Below, piece after piece: positions 7,956-17,820 of a DNA stretch of 64,000 nucleotides. The DNA is from Roseovarius aestuarii (lineage in GTDB: Bacteria; Pseudomonadota; Alphaproteobacteria; Rhodobacterales; Rhodobacteraceae). Positions within the stretch are counted from its first letter, which is position 1. Every line of letters begins with the position of its first letter. Location: positions 310,001 through 374,000 of the forward strand of contig NZ_JAIMIB010000001.1 of NCBI RefSeq assembly GCF_019966515.1. The letters are read 5' to 3'. The position numbers and the translations under genes are program-made. Under the pieces are notes generated by a model that saw only the letters and a list, made by a program, of their open reading frames with translations, made no database searches and was not told where the DNA came from.

Positions 7956-8307
7956 GCTACCTCCTGCATTGCTGCTGTCTGGACGATAGACTGATGCTAA
8001 CCACTCGGTAAATTGTTTTCACCCCTTGCCAAATTTCGCGGAAACGCGATCGTTAGTCTTGGCCCTGAGCAGATATTAAACAAAGCCGCGCATCGACGGC
8101 GCGCGCGGAGGCGATCCAACATATGTAACCTGCACTTTATCGCAGCCAAACCCAAAAAACTTCAATGTTATGCACAGACTTCACCAAATCGCCGCCGCGC
8201 GGCGGCCTGCGGCCATGATTCCGCGCTGGCCATAAAATCGAACGGTCACGCAAGGCCAATCACTCCGCCTGAAGTGTTGATCTCAATTTGTAATTGACCG
8301 GCCTTTG
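7956..8307. other. Intergenic region with a 16-bp perfect palindrome
   Basis: No credible gene is present. At 8191-8206 lies GCCGCCGCGCGGCGGC, a perfect GC palindrome without a T-tract. The region separates the GNAT gene promoter from the 3' end of aspS. I cannot assign a role; a weak transcription end for aspS is possible. Confidence 0.4.
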
Positions 8308-10086
8308 TTAGTCTTCGCGCGGGATCACCCGCAGACCCAGTTCCATCAGCTGGTCGCTGGTCGGGTCCGAGGGCGCGTTCATCATCAGGTCTTCGGCGCG
8401 CTGGTTCATCGGGAACATGATGACCTCGCGGATATTAGCCTCATCCGCCAGAAGCATCACGATCCGGTCGATCCCCGCCGCGCATCCGCCGTGGGGCGGG
8501 GCGCCATATTGAAACGCGTTAACCAGACCGCCGAAACGCTTATGCACCTCGTCCGCGCCGTATCCGGCCAGTTCGAACGCCTTGATCATGATATCCAGCT
8601 TGTGGTTCCGGATCGCGCCCGACACCAGTTCATAGCCATTGCAGGCAAGATCATACTGGTAGCCCAGTACATTCAGAGGATCGCCGTTCAGCGCCTCAAG
8701 CCCGCCTTGTGGCATCGAAAACGGGTTATGGCTGAAATCGACCTTGCCGGTTTCCTCGTCGGCCTCGTACATCGGGAAATCGACAATCCAGGCAAAGGCG
8801 AACCGTTCTTTGTCGGTCAGGTTCAGTTCCTCGCCAATCACACTGCGCGCCTTGCCCGCAACGCTTTCGAACGCCGCCGGTTTGCCGCCGAGGAAGAAGG
8901 CCGCATCGCCCACGTCCAGACCCAGCTGCTGACGAATGGCCTCGGTCCGCTCCGGCCCGATATTCTTAGCCAGCGGCCCGGCGGCCTCCATGCCCTCGCC
9001 CTGATCGCGCCAGAAGATATAGCCCATGCCCGGCAGGCCCTCTTTCTGGGCAAAGGCGTTCATCCGGTCACAGAATTTGCGGCTACCGCCAGTGGGGGCG
9101 GGAATGGCGCGGATCTGGGTGCCGTCCTGCTCCAGAAGCTTGGCGAAAATGGCAAAGCCCGAGCCGCGAAAATGCTCGCTGACATCCTGCATTTTGATCG
9201 GGTTGCGCAGGTCTGGCTTGTCGGTGCCATACCACATAGCGGAATCCCGATAGGAAATCTGCGGCCACTCAGCGTCGACTTTGCGACCACCGCCGAACTC
9301 CTCGAAAATGCCCGCGATGACCGGCTGGATCGTGTCGAACACATCCTGCTGCTCGACAAAGCTCATTTCCATATCCAATTGGTAGAAATCCGTAGGTGAC
9401 CGGTCAGCACGCGGATCTTCGTCTCGGAAACACGGCGCAACCTGGAAATACTTGTCAAATCCCGACACCATGATCAATTGCTTGAACAGCTGCGGCGCCT
9501 GCGGCAGCGCATAGAACTTGCCCGGATGCAGGCGGCTTGGCACCAGAAAGTCGCGGGCGCCTTCGGGGCTGGACGCGGTGATGATTGGTGTCTGGTATTC
9601 GCGGAAACCGGTATCCCACATCCGGCGACGGATCGAGGCCACCACATCAGAGCGCAATTTCATGTTCTCCTGCATCGCCTCGCGGCGCAGGTCGAGATAG
9701 CGATAGCGCAGACGGGTTTCTTCGGGGTATTCCTGATCGCCAAAGACGATCAGCGGCAGTTCCCCGGCGCTGCCCAGCACTTCCATCTCGCGAATATAGA
9801 CCTCGATCTCACCGGTGGGCAGTTTCGGGTTGATCAGGCTTTCGTCGCGCGCCTTCACCTCGCCATCGATCCGGATGCACCATTCCGAGCGGACACCTTC
9901 AAGCTCGGCAAAGGCCGCGCTATCGCCATCACACAAAACCTGTGTGATCCCGTAATGATCGCGCAGATCGACAAACAGCACCCCGCCGTGGTCACGGATG
10001 CGATGCACCCAGCCAGAAAGGCGCACGGTGTCGCCGACGTTGGATTTGTTCAGTTCGGCGCAGGAATGGCTGCGATACGTATGCAT
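8308..10086 (-). CDS. aspS: Aspartate-tRNA ligase
   Basis: A 592-residue class II aminoacyl-tRNA synthetase that charges tRNA-Asp. The N-terminal OB-fold anticodon-binding domain includes [26 protein letters not shown]. Class II motifs follow (FLVPSR...[20 protein letters not shown] motif 2, RDEDPRADR), then the GAD insertion, and motif 3 at [14 protein letters not shown]. The length is the normal bacterial value. The ATG is followed by the expected [12 protein letters not shown] start. A 16-bp GC palindrome lies just upstream at 10100-10115. Alphaproteobacterial enzymes of this type are often non-discriminating (Asp/Asn), which cannot be decided here. Confidence 0.97.
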   Translation of the reverse strand: MHTYRSHSCAELNKSNVGDTVRLSGWVHRIRDHGGVLFVDLRDHYGITQVLCDGDSAAFAELEGVRSEWCIRIDGEVKARDESLINPKLPTGEIEVYIREMEVLGSAGELPLIVFGDQEYPEETRLRYRYLDLRREAMQENMKLRSDVVASIRRRMWDTGFREYQTPIITASSPEGARDFLVPSRLHPGKFYALPQAPQLFKQLIMVSGFDKYFQVAPCFRDEDPRADRSPTDFYQLDMEMSFVEQQDVFDTIQPVIAGIFEEFGGGRKVDAEWPQISYRDSAMWYGTDKPDLRNPIKMQDVSEHFRGSGFAIFAKLLEQDGTQIRAIPAPTGGSRKFCDRMNAFAQKEGLPGMGYIFWRDQGEGMEAAGPLAKNIGPERTEAIRQQLGLDVGDAAFFLGGKPAAFESVAGKARSVIGEELNLTDKERFAFAWIVDFPMYEADEETGKVDFSHNPFSMPQGGLEALNGDPLNVLGYQYDLACNGYELVSGAIRNHKLDIMIKAFELAGYGADEVHKRFGGLVNAFQYGAPPHGGCAAGIDRIVMLLADEANIREVIMFPMNQRAEDLMMNAPSDPTSDQLMELGLRVIPRED

Positions 10087-10099
10087 AACGTCCTCATCT

Positions 10100-10115
10100 G
10101 GCCCCGCGCGGGGCC
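10100..10115. repeat. 16-bp perfect GC palindrome upstream of aspS
   Basis: GGCCCCGCGCGGGGCC is perfectly self-complementary and lies 13 nt before the aspS start codon, so it would fall in the 5' leader of that mRNA. A role in translation or as an operator is inference. Confidence 0.4.
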
Positions 10116-10334
10116 TCTGGCATTGGTTCGCGCCGATACACCTTGCCTATGGGCCAAAGTCAAGGGGCGGAGGTGGGCGACAGCCCGCGCATTTAACCTA
10201 AATCATTTACAGGCATGTTTTTTTGCGCAAAAATATCTGCTGTCGGGCAAAAATACCGTAAAAACCGCTGCCAGGCGGATTTCACTTCACCAAATGGGTG
10301 CGCCACGGGAGGGCGCAAAAAACTGGGGGTGAGC

Positions 10335-11564
10335 ATGTGGATCACATTACTCGACCGGCTGCTTAAACACATGATGCGGCAGGGGGTGCTTGAGGTTACC
10401 TATCCTGACGGGATCACACGACGCTATGGCGATGGGTCAGACAGCTATCACGCGGCGATCACGTTGCATGATGACACGCTGCCGCGCAAAATTATCTATT
10501 CCCCTGATATGGCGGTGGGCGAAGCTTACATGGACGGCCGCCTGACGATCGAGGGGGATGACCTTTATGGATTCCTTGAGCTATCGATCAGCAATATTGC
10601 GGCCCACGGTCAGCCGTGGTTCCGCCAGCCGCTGGACTTTGGCCGTCACCTGCTGCGCTATCTGCAGCAATTTAATCCCGTGTCACGGGCCCGGGCCAAT
10701 GTGGCGCATCATTATGATCTTTCGGGCGCGCTGTACGATCTTTTCCTTGATCGCGACCGGCAGTATTCCTGTGCCTACTTCCGCGATCCGAACATGACGC
10801 TGGAGGCCGCGCAGGACGCGAAAAAGCACCATATTGCCACGAAACTGCTGATCAAGCCGGGCATGCGGGTGCTTGATATCGGCTGCGGCTGGGGCGGCAT
10901 GGGCCTGACCCTGGCCCGGGATTACGGCGCCGACGTCCTGGGCGTGACCCTTTCGCGCGAACAACACGCGATGGCCACCGCCCGCGCCGCCGAGGCCGGT
11001 CTTGCAGATCGCTGCCGGTTCGAGCTGCTCGATTATCGCAAGGTCACCGGAGAGTTCGATCGCATCGTCTCGGTCGGCATGTTCGAACATGTCGGTGTGC
11101 CGCATTACAACGAGTATTTCGCCAATGTGCGGGATCGCTTGACCGAGGACGGTGTCGCGCTCATTCACACAATAGGCCGCGCGCGACCGCCCGGGGCCAC
11201 CAGCCCGTGGATCACCAAATACATCTTCCCCGGCGGTTATTGCCCGTCCTTGTCCGAGATGATGAAGGCCGTGGAAAATCAGGGGCTGATCGAAACCGAT
11301 ATCGAAGTTTGGCGTCTGCATTATGCGCTGACACTGCGCCATTGGCATGACCGGTTCATGGAAAATATCGAAAAAGCCCGCGCGCTATACGACGACCGGT
11401 TTTGCCGAATGTGGCGCTATTATCTGATCGCAAGCGAGTTGACCTTCCTTCTGAACCGGCAGGTAGTGTTCCAGATGCAACTGGCACGGCAGCAAGAGGC
11501 AGTGCCCTTGACGCGCGACTATCTTTACAGCCGTGATGACAATCTGCGCCACGCGGCGGAATAG
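10335..11564 (+). CDS. cfa: Cyclopropane-fatty-acyl-phospholipid synthase
   Basis: A 409-residue SAM-dependent methyltransferase that adds a methylene bridge to unsaturated acyl chains of membrane phospholipids. Marks are VAHHYDLSGALYDLFLD, YSCAYFRDP (active-site Cys region), the SAM motif VLDIGCGWGGMGL, then SVGMFEHVG and HTIGRARPPGATSPWITKYIFPGG. ATG at 10335 with GGGGGTGAG upstream gives a family-length protein; the frame is open further upstream but without similarity. It is monocistronic, with an inverted repeat and T6 run just after the stop. Closely related methyltransferases that modify other lipids exist, so the exact product is slightly uncertain. Confidence 0.92.
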   Translation: MWITLLDRLLKHMMRQGVLEVTYPDGITRRYGDGSDSYHAAITLHDDTLPRKIIYSPDMAVGEAYMDGRLTIEGDDLYGFLELSISNIAAHGQPWFRQPLDFGRHLLRYLQQFNPVSRARANVAHHYDLSGALYDLFLDRDRQYSCAYFRDPNMTLEAAQDAKKHHIATKLLIKPGMRVLDIGCGWGGMGLTLARDYGADVLGVTLSREQHAMATARAAEAGLADRCRFELLDYRKVTGEFDRIVSVGMFEHVGVPHYNEYFANVRDRLTEDGVALIHTIGRARPPGATSPWITKYIFPGGYCPSLSEMMKAVENQGLIETDIEVWRLHYALTLRHWHDRFMENIEKARALYDDRFCRMWRYYLIASELTFLLNRQVVFQMQLARQQEAVPLTRDYLYSRDDNLRHAAE

Positions 11565-11602
11565 GTATCCTGACACGCGTTCGAACGCCTATTGGCTTTT
11601 TT
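11560..11602 (+). terminator. Candidate terminator after cfa
   Basis: AATAGG (11560-11565) and CCTATT (11588-11593) flank the short palindrome GCGTTCGAACGC (11577-11588). A run of six T follows at 11597-11602. The stem is imperfect, so confidence is moderate. Confidence 0.4.
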
Positions 11603-11720
11603 GCTGCATTCCGGTCGTGCCCCCGCGCAGCGTCAAGGCCGCAGGCTGGCGATACGCGGCTTGGCGCTGAATGGTTGAAAGGCAGCTTCGGGCTGTCCTG
11701 GCCAACTGAATTTATCCAAA

Positions 11721-12359
11721 TCAGATCAGCTGCGCCGGGATCAGCCCTCGCAATGAATTGCCGACATAGATTTCGCTAGCCTCTTGCAATGCGTCGATTG
11801 TCAAAACCGATTCAGCCGCATCGCTGTCTGCCAAAAGCTCCTCGCGCAAAACACCAGGCAGCAAGCCGCAATTTATTGATGGCGTTAGAAGTCTGTCTCG
11901 CACCCCGACAAAAAGGTTGGTGATCGTCCCTTCACATAACTCATCGCGCTCATTGAGAAAGAGTGCTTCATCGACCCCTTCGGGAAGGGCAGCGCGGGCG
12001 GCGTCATATATCTGCCGCTCGGTGGTTTTCAACCGCAGCCACGGATCATTCGACACAAGCCGCTGATCTGCAATCGAGACCCGCCAGACGGCCCCCTCGG
12101 GCAAGGGCTGAAACGGCAAGCACGTCACCTCGGCGCACCCATCCCGATCAATGGTCAAACGGACACGTAGCGAGTGATCGCCCGACAGAGCCTCCAGCAC
12201 ATCCTCGACGCCCCGTGGTGTGATCCCCAAAAGCGCCGCACTGCGCATAAGACGTGCCAGATGCCGCTCGTGGCGCAGAATGCCCCTGCCCGGCTCCCAG
12301 CGGAAGGTTTCGATCAGGCGAAATCCGGCGTCAGTCGGCGGGCAAAGCGGGCTTTCCAC
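11721..12359 (-). CDS. pabC: Aminotransferase class IV, probable 4-amino-4-deoxychorismate lyase
   Basis: A 212-residue PLP fold-type IV enzyme that would release pyruvate from aminodeoxychorismate to give p-aminobenzoate for folate. Visible are FRWEPGRGILRHERHLARL, the PLP-lysine segment WLRLKTTERQIYD and EALFLNERDELCEGTITNLFV, which is the conserved Glu-Gly-Thr-Asn signature. It overlaps the 3' end of pabB by 46 bp on the same strand, which strongly supports the folate assignment over a branched-chain or D-amino-acid aminotransferase. It is shorter than E. coli PabC, as is usual in Rhodobacterales. Confidence 0.88.
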   Translation of the reverse strand: MESPLCPPTDAGFRLIETFRWEPGRGILRHERHLARLMRSAALLGITPRGVEDVLEALSGDHSLRVRLTIDRDGCAEVTCLPFQPLPEGAVWRVSIADQRLVSNDPWLRLKTTERQIYDAARAALPEGVDEALFLNERDELCEGTITNLFVGVRDRLLTPSINCGLLPGVLREELLADSDAAESVLTIDALQEASEIYVGNSLRGLIPAQLI

Positions 12360-13438
12360 AGCGCTTCCTCATATTCAGCTTCAGCGGTGCTGTCATAAAC
12401 CAGCCCCCCTCCGACATTGAGCGTGGCCTGCCCCTCCTCGACCATCAGCGTACGGATCGCCACATTGAATTCCGACCGGCCATCCGGCGCGGCCCAGCCG
12501 ATGGACCCGCAATAGATATCGCGTGCAACCGGCTCCAACTCGCGCAGAATTTCCATCGCCCGGACCTTGGGCGCCCCGGTGATCGATCCGCAGGGGAAAA
12601 GAGCGCGGAATATATCGCCCAGCCCGGTGCCATCCACCATCTGCCCTGTGACGAGCGAGGTCATCTGATGCACGGTCTCATAGCTTTCGATGGAAAACAG
12701 CTCGGGCACCTCGACGCTGCCCGGCTCGCTGATCCGTGACAGATCGTTGCGCAAGAGATCCACGATCATCAGGTTCTCGGCGCGGTTCTTTTCATCTGTT
12801 TGCAGAAAGAACCGATGCCGCGCATCCTCGGCCGCGTCATCGCTGCGCGGCATGGTGCCTTTCATCGGCCGGGTCTCGATCCAGCCGCGCGTATCGGTGC
12901 GGAAAAAAAGCTCGGGCGAACGGGACAGGATCGTCGGCAACCCCTCCTGCTCGATCATCGCGCCAAAACGCACCGGCTGAACCCGATCAAGCGCATGATA
13001 AAGCGCCTGAGCTCCACCCTGCGCCTGCAAGGCAATCGGGAATGTCAGATTGGCCTGATAGATGTCACCGGCGCAGATATAGTCATGCACGCATCGAAAA
13101 CCGCTTGCATAGCGCGCCGCGTCCCAGCCGGGGGTAAACCCGCTCAATTCCGCTGCGCCGGGCCGCAGTGCGTCGGCGATCGAGGGCCAGTCATAGACGC
13201 CGAGTTGGATGAGCGGCAACCGCCTGCCGTCGGGCAGCAGCGGAGCCAGTTTCGGCTCCAGTACATAACCCAGCTCATAGGTGGCGTACCCCGCCACCCA
13301 CAACCCGTCCGCCCGAGCCGCATCCAACGCTTCCAGCGCAGCGGGCACATCCGCAGGTGTTTCGGCCACGATCAGACGCTGCGCCCGTGCAAAGCTGCAC
13401 GCGGTGCCGTCGGGGCCGTGATCGAAACGAATCTGCAC
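12314..13438 (-). CDS. pabB: Aminodeoxychorismate synthase component I
   Basis: A 374-residue chorismate-utilising enzyme. With a glutaminase subunit it converts chorismate to 4-amino-4-deoxychorismate. The chorismate-binding core is clear: AGDIYQANLTFPI, SRSPELFF, RPMKGTMPR (the PabB PIKGT-type lysine), NLMIVDLLRNDLSRI, SVEVPELFSIESYETVHQMTS and GAPKVRAMEIL. No pabA glutaminase is adjacent. The N-terminus is short compared with anthranilate synthase, which favours PabB. The gene overlaps pabC downstream and faces carB across a 190-bp divergent promoter region. Confidence 0.93.
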   Translation of the reverse strand: MQIRFDHGPDGTACSFARAQRLIVAETPADVPAALEALDAARADGLWVAGYATYELGYVLEPKLAPLLPDGRRLPLIQLGVYDWPSIADALRPGAAELSGFTPGWDAARYASGFRCVHDYICAGDIYQANLTFPIALQAQGGAQALYHALDRVQPVRFGAMIEQEGLPTILSRSPELFFRTDTRGWIETRPMKGTMPRSDDAAEDARHRFFLQTDEKNRAENLMIVDLLRNDLSRISEPGSVEVPELFSIESYETVHQMTSLVTGQMVDGTGLGDIFRALFPCGSITGAPKVRAMEILRELEPVARDIYCGSIGWAAPDGRSEFNVAIRTLMVEEGQATLNVGGGLVYDSTAEAEYEEALWKARFARRLTPDFA

Positions 13439-13628
13439 GCTTGGCGTCCTTTGCCGCTGGTCTGGCCTCCGTATCTACCGACCCAAGCCGCGAATGACAC
13501 CCTAAAAAGCGTCCTTTTTGCCTGTGTTTGCGATCCCCCTTGCGCTACGCCCGATCATGGCTATAACCCCCAACAATTTGCGTGCGCGGGCCTTGGCGTA
13601 CGCCCATTTAGCCGCCCTGGGGATCACC

Positions 13629-16600
13629 ATGCCAAAAAGAACTGATATCTCGTCCATCATGATCATCGGGGCGGGGCCGATTGTGATCGGGCAGGCATGC
13701 GAGTTCGATTATTCCGGTGCCCAAGCCTGCAAGGCGCTACGCGAAGAAGGGTACCGCGTCATTCTGGTCAACTCGAACCCGGCCACGATCATGACCGATC
13801 CGGAACTGGCCGACGCTACTTATATCGAACCAATCACGCCGGAAGTCGTCGCCAAGATCATCGAAAAGGAACGGCCCGACGCGCTTCTACCCACCATGGG
13901 CGGCCAGACCGGGCTGAACACCGCACTCGCCGTGGCCGATCTGGGCGTGCTGGACAAATTTGGCGTCGAACTGATTGGCGCCAATCGCGAGGCCATCGAG
14001 ATGGCCGAAGACCGCAAGCTCTTCCGCGAGGCGATGGATCGTCTCGGCATCGAAAACCCCAAGGCCACCATCGCCAACACGATAGAAGAGTGTATGGCGG
14101 CGATTGATTATGTCGGCCTGCCCGCGATCATCCGCCCCGCATTTACCCTTGGCGGCACCGGCGGCGGCGTCGCCTATAACCGCGACGATTACGAGCATTT
14201 CTGTAAATCCGGCCTCGATGCTTCTCCGGTCAACCAGATCCTGATCGACGAGAGCCTGCTGGGCTGGAAAGAATTTGAGATGGAGGTGGTCCGCGACAAG
14301 GCCGACAACGCGATTATCGTCTGTGCCATCGAAAACGTCGACCCGATGGGCGTGCATACGGGCGACAGCATCACCGTGGCCCCCGCCCTGACGTTGACCG
14401 ACAAGGAATACCAGATCATGCGCAACGGCTCGATCGCCGTTTTGCGCGAAATCGGGGTTGAGACCGGCGGCTCGAACGTGCAATGGGCGATCAATCCCGA
14501 AGATGGCCGCATGGTGGTGATCGAGATGAACCCGCGGGTCAGCCGATCGTCGGCGCTCGCCTCCAAGGCCACGGGTTTTCCCATCGCCAAGATCGCTGCC
14601 AAGCTGGCCGTGGGCTATACGCTGGATGAACTCGACAATGACATCACCAAGGTCACGCCCGCGTCGTTTGAGCCGACCATCGACTATGTCGTCACCAAGA
14701 TTCCGCGCTTCGCGTTTGAGAAATTCCCCGGCAGCAAACCTTACCTCACCACCGCAATGAAGTCCGTGGGCGAGGCGATGGCGATTGGCCGCACTATCCA
14801 CGAAAGCCTGCAAAAGGCGCTGGCCAGCATGGAAACCGGCCTTACCGGCTTTGACGAGATCACCATCGACGGCGCGCCCGACAAGGCCGCCGTGCTCAAG
14901 GCGCTCAGCCAGCAGACGCCTGACCGCATCCGGGTGATCGCCCAGGCCATGCGTCACGGGCTCAGCGATGATGAGATACAGGCAGCCACGGCCTTTGATC
15001 CGTGGTTTCTGGCCCGCATCCGCGAGATCGTCACGGCCGAAGAGGATGTGCGCGCCAACGGGTTGCCAACGGATGAGGCCGGGCTGCGCGCGCTCAAGAT
15101 GCTGGGCTTCACCGATGCCCGGCTGGCGAAACTGACCGGCTTCACCGAGGCCGACATACGCCGCGCCCGCCACGCACAGGGTGTCACTGCCGTGTTCAAA
15201 CGCATCGATACCTGCGCCGCCGAATTCGAGGCGCAGACGCCTTATATGTACTCGACCTACGAGGCCCCGATGATGGGCGAGGTGGAATGCGAGGCCCGGC
15301 CATCTGACCGCAAGAAAGTTGTCATCCTGGGCGGTGGCCCGAACCGGATCGGTCAGGGGATCGAGTTCGATTATTGCTGCTGTCATGCCTGCTATGCCCT
15401 GACCAAGGCGGGCTACGAGACGATCATGATCAACTGCAACCCGGAAACGGTAAGCACCGATTATGACACCTCGGACCGGCTGTATTTCGAACCGCTGACC
15501 TTTGAACATGTGATGGAAATCCTGCGGGTCGAACAGGAAAACGGCACGCTCCACGGCGTGATCGTGCAATTCGGCGGCCAGACGCCGCTGAAACTCGCCA
15601 ACGCGCTGGAAAGCGAAGGCATCCCGATCCTCGGCACCTCGCCAGACGCCATCGACCTTGCCGAAGACCGCGAACGTTTCCAGGCGCTGGTGAACCAGTT
15701 GGAGCTGAAACAGCCCAATAACGGCATCGCCAGCACCGACGCACAGGCCCTCGCGATCGCCGAGAAAATCGGTTTTCCGCTCGTCATCCGCCCCTCTTAC
15801 GTGCTGGGTGGTCGGGCGATGGAAATCGTCCGCGATATGGCCCAGCTTGAACGCTATATCGCCGAGGCGGTGGTGGTCTCGGGCGATAGCCCGGTCCTGC
15901 TCGATGGCTACCTCTCGGGCGCAATCGAATGCGATGTCGACGCGCTTTGCGACGGGGAAAGCGTACATGTAACCGGCATCATGCAGCATATCGAGGAGGC
16001 CGGCGTACATTCCGGTGACAGCGCCTGTTCGATCCCGCCCTATTCGCTGTCGAAAGAGGTCATAGCCGAAATCAATCGCCAAACCGAAGCGCTGGCCCGC
16101 GCGCTCAACGTCGTCGGCCTGATGAATGTGCAGTTTGCCGTCAAGGGCGATGACATTTACCTGATCGAAGTGAACCCGCGTGCCTCGCGTACCGTGCCCT
16201 TCGTCGCCAAGGCGACGGACTCAGCAATCGCCTCGATTGCCGCACGGCTGATGGCCGGTGAGAAACTCAGCAATTTCAAATTCCGCGGCCCCTACCCGGC
16301 GGATACCAAACCCGGCACCCTGCCGATGGCCGACCAGATGACACTGGCCGACCCCAACATGCCGTGGTTCTCGGTCAAGGAGGCGGTCATGCCCTTCGCC
16401 CGCTTCCCCGGTGTCGATACCATCCTCGGCCCTGAAATGCGCTCCACCGGAGAGGTCATGGGCTGGGACGCCAGTTTCCCCCGCGCTTTCCTCAAGGCGC
16501 AGATGGGCGCGGGCACGCAACTGCCTGAGGGCGGCAAAGTGTTCTTCTCGATCAAGAATGACGACAAGACACCGCAACTGGTCGAGACCGCGCAGATGCT

Positions 16601-16928
16601 GGTCGATCTGGGCTTCGAGATTATCGCCACCCGCGGCACCGCGTCGTTTCTGGAAGGGCATGACATTGCCTGCGTGGTGGTCAACAAAGTCTATGAAGGC
16701 CGCCCCGACATTGTCGACATGCTGAAAGACGGGCAGATTTCGTTGGTGATGAACACGACCGAGGGCGCTCAGGCAGTCGAGGACAGCCGCTCCATCCGCT
16801 CGGTCGCGCTTTATGACAAGATCCCCTATTACACCACCGCTGCCGCTGCCCACGCCGCCGCCCAGGCGATGAAGGCCCGACAGGAAGGTGAGATCAAGGT
16901 GATGCCGCTACAAGGGTCCGCCGCCTGA
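13629..16928 (+). CDS. carB: Carbamoyl-phosphate synthase large subunit
   Basis: A 1099-residue enzyme that makes carbamoyl phosphate for arginine and pyrimidines from bicarbonate, ammonia (from CarA) and two ATP. It has two homologous ATP-grasp halves: the first starts [20 protein letters not shown], the second [20 protein letters not shown] helical oligomerisation domain lies between them, and a C-terminal MGS-like allosteric domain contains [14 protein letters not shown]. The start at [13 protein letters not shown] is chosen by alignment with the family N-terminus; in-frame ATGs upstream would add up to 37 unusual residues. carA is not in the window. A 731-codon antisense frame across this gene is a codon-bias shadow. 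Confidence 0.97.
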   Translation: MPKRTDISSIMIIGAGPIVIGQACEFDYSGAQACKALREEGYRVILVNSNPATIMTDPELADATYIEPITPEVVAKIIEKERPDALLPTMGGQTGLNTALAVADLGVLDKFGVELIGANREAIEMAEDRKLFREAMDRLGIENPKATIANTIEECMAAIDYVGLPAIIRPAFTLGGTGGGVAYNRDDYEHFCKSGLDASPVNQILIDESLLGWKEFEMEVVRDKADNAIIVCAIENVDPMGVHTGDSITVAPALTLTDKEYQIMRNGSIAVLREIGVETGGSNVQWAINPEDGRMVVIEMNPRVSRSSALASKATGFPIAKIAAKLAVGYTLDELDNDITKVTPASFEPTIDYVVTKIPRFAFEKFPGSKPYLTTAMKSVGEAMAIGRTIHESLQKALASMETGLTGFDEITIDGAPDKAAVLKALSQQTPDRIRVIAQAMRHGLSDDEIQAATAFDPWFLARIREIVTAEEDVRANGLPTDEAGLRALKMLGFTDARLAKLTGFTEADIRRARHAQGVTAVFKRIDTCAAEFEAQTPYMYSTYEAPMMGEVECEARPSDRKKVVILGGGPNRIGQGIEFDYCCCHACYALTKAGYETIMINCNPETVSTDYDTSDRLYFEPLTFEHVMEILRVEQENGTLHGVIVQFGGQTPLKLANALESEGIPILGTSPDAIDLAEDRERFQALVNQLELKQPNNGIASTDAQALAIAEKIGFPLVIRPSYVLGGRAMEIVRDMAQLERYIAEAVVVSGDSPVLLDGYLSGAIECDVDALCDGESVHVTGIMQHIEEAGVHSGDSACSIPPYSLSKEVIAEINRQTEALARALNVVGLMNVQFAVKGDDIYLIEVNPRASRTVPFVAKATDSAIASIAARLMAGEKLSNFKFRGPYPADTKPGTLPMADQMTLADPNMPWFSVKEAVMPFARFPGVDTILGPEMRSTGEVMGWDASFPRAFLKAQMGAGTQLPEGGKVFFSIKNDDKTPQLVETAQMLVDLGFEIIATRGTASFLEGHDIACVVVNKVYEGRPDIVDMLKDGQISLVMNTTEGAQAVEDSRSIRSVALYDKIPYYTTAAAAHAAAQAMKARQEGEIKVMPLQGSAA

Positions 16929-17334
16929 CCCTTCGAGCGGGACATGTCACATACCAATCGGGAATGCGCATCCATGAGGTAGCCAGCATGGCCGCATGGC
17001 GCCTTGAATCTGATGTCGATCGGCCAGCCGATTTGACCTCTATTCACAGAGAATCAGGGATGTGAGATGCTCGGAAAGGCCCCAAATCGGCGAGTTGTGG
17101 CCCCGACACAAGAAAACCACACATGTGACACACGCGCGCCTTATAGGTTTTTTCATTTTACTTCATATACTTATCAGTAAATTCTGATGCTATGCTCATT
17201 TGGATGATCTGGGTTGCAATGAGTGCATAGATTTTTATTAATTTTTTGATTGCGTCATGAGATTTTGTGTTTATGTGGGGGCTAAGCAGGTGAAGCCCTG
17301 CTTGTAATCGCAACGTCAGCTAAAGGAGGCAAAT
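16929..17334. other. Intergenic region, probable promoter and leader of a small membrane protein gene
   Basis: The first half holds nothing recognisable. The 17140-17280 stretch is markedly AT-rich compared with the surroundings and is the likely promoter region of the 39-residue protein gene. A small stem-loop (AAGCAGG 17284-17290, CCTGCTT 17297-17303) lies in the probable leader, 19 nt before the AAAGGAGG ribosome binding site. Confidence 0.5.
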
Positions 17335-17454
17335 ATGACCCGTGATGAACTGAACCGTGAATTGCGTATGCATAGTGCCACCTTCCCGGCAGTACTTATT
17401 GTCTACGGCATGATCATCGGCACGATGGTACTGTCGGCTATGGCAATCGTCTGA
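17335..17454 (+). CDS. 39-residue single-span membrane protein, tandem copy 1
   Basis: A tiny open frame behind an excellent ribosome binding site (AAAGGAGG, 5-6 nt spacing). The product starts MTRDELNRELRMHSA and continues with a hydrophobic span around FPAVLIVYGMIIGTMVLSAMAIV that runs to the C-terminus. The charged N-terminus and terminal membrane helix predict a single-span inner-membrane protein. A close paralogue of exactly the same length lies 131 bp downstream on the same strand, and the differences between the copies are mostly silent or conservative, which supports real coding. I know no family for it. A membrane-complex accessory subunit or a type I toxin-like peptide are both possible. 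Confidence 0.75.
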   Translation: MTRDELNRELRMHSATFPAVLIVYGMIIGTMVLSAMAIV

Positions 17455-17585
17455 TCTCAGGATCAGGCAACGCAATCCAGTTATGTAAATTCGTAGGCGC
17501 CGACGGGCTCATGGTCCACTCGGTGTTCCAAGTTCCCACCGGAACGACAATCGGCGTTCCCTTCCGAGTCGACGGAGACCCCACC

Positions 17586-17705
17586 ATGAACCGTGACGAA
17601 CTTCTTCAAGAACTGCGTATGCACAGCGCCAGTTGGCAGGCTGTTGTGATTGTCTATGCCTTGATCGTCGGTACGATGATCTTCTCGGCGATGGCGATTA
17701 TCTAG
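17586..17705 (+). CDS. 39-residue single-span membrane protein, tandem copy 2
   Basis: This is the paralogue of the protein at 17335. It starts MNRDELLQELRMHSAS, followed by a span around WQAVVIVYALIVGTMIFSAMAII. The shared skeleton is M-x-RDEL-x2-ELRMHSA, IVY, IGTM or VGTM, SAMAI. A GGAGA element precedes the ATG. The codons often differ between the copies at the third position (for example GATGAA against GACGAA) while the protein is kept, the mark of purifying selection. It ends 116 bp before the convergent ABC transporter operon, with a strong hairpin in between. Function unknown. Confidence 0.75.
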   Translation: MNRDELLQELRMHSASWQAVVIVYALIVGTMIFSAMAII

Positions 17706-17767
17706 GGTCACGCCGTGCCGAATGGGCTTCATCCAGCCGGTTGAATGCGACAGACCATGAGAGACAA

Positions 17768-17797
17768 AACGGCGGGTGGATTTATCCACCCGCCGTT
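17768..17797 (-). terminator. Rho-independent terminator of the ABC transporter operon
   Basis: A 13-bp perfect stem: AACGGCGGGTGGA (17768-17780), a 4-nt loop and its complement (17785-17797). On the minus strand it is followed by TTTTGTCTC, so it best terminates the ABC operon ending at 17821. It could also stop the small-protein transcript from the other side. Confidence 0.85.
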
Positions 17798-17820
17798 CTC
17801 TTCGATCAAAAGTCAGATCT

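Noticed and set aside
8305..9399. 364-codon plus-strand frame opposite aspS
   Set aside because: Mirrors aspS codons, no family, no ribosome binding site; shadow.
13887..16082. 731-codon open frame antisense to carB
   Set aside because: It lies wholly inside a complete carB gene, has no recognisable family and is a codon-bias shadow common in high-GC genes.
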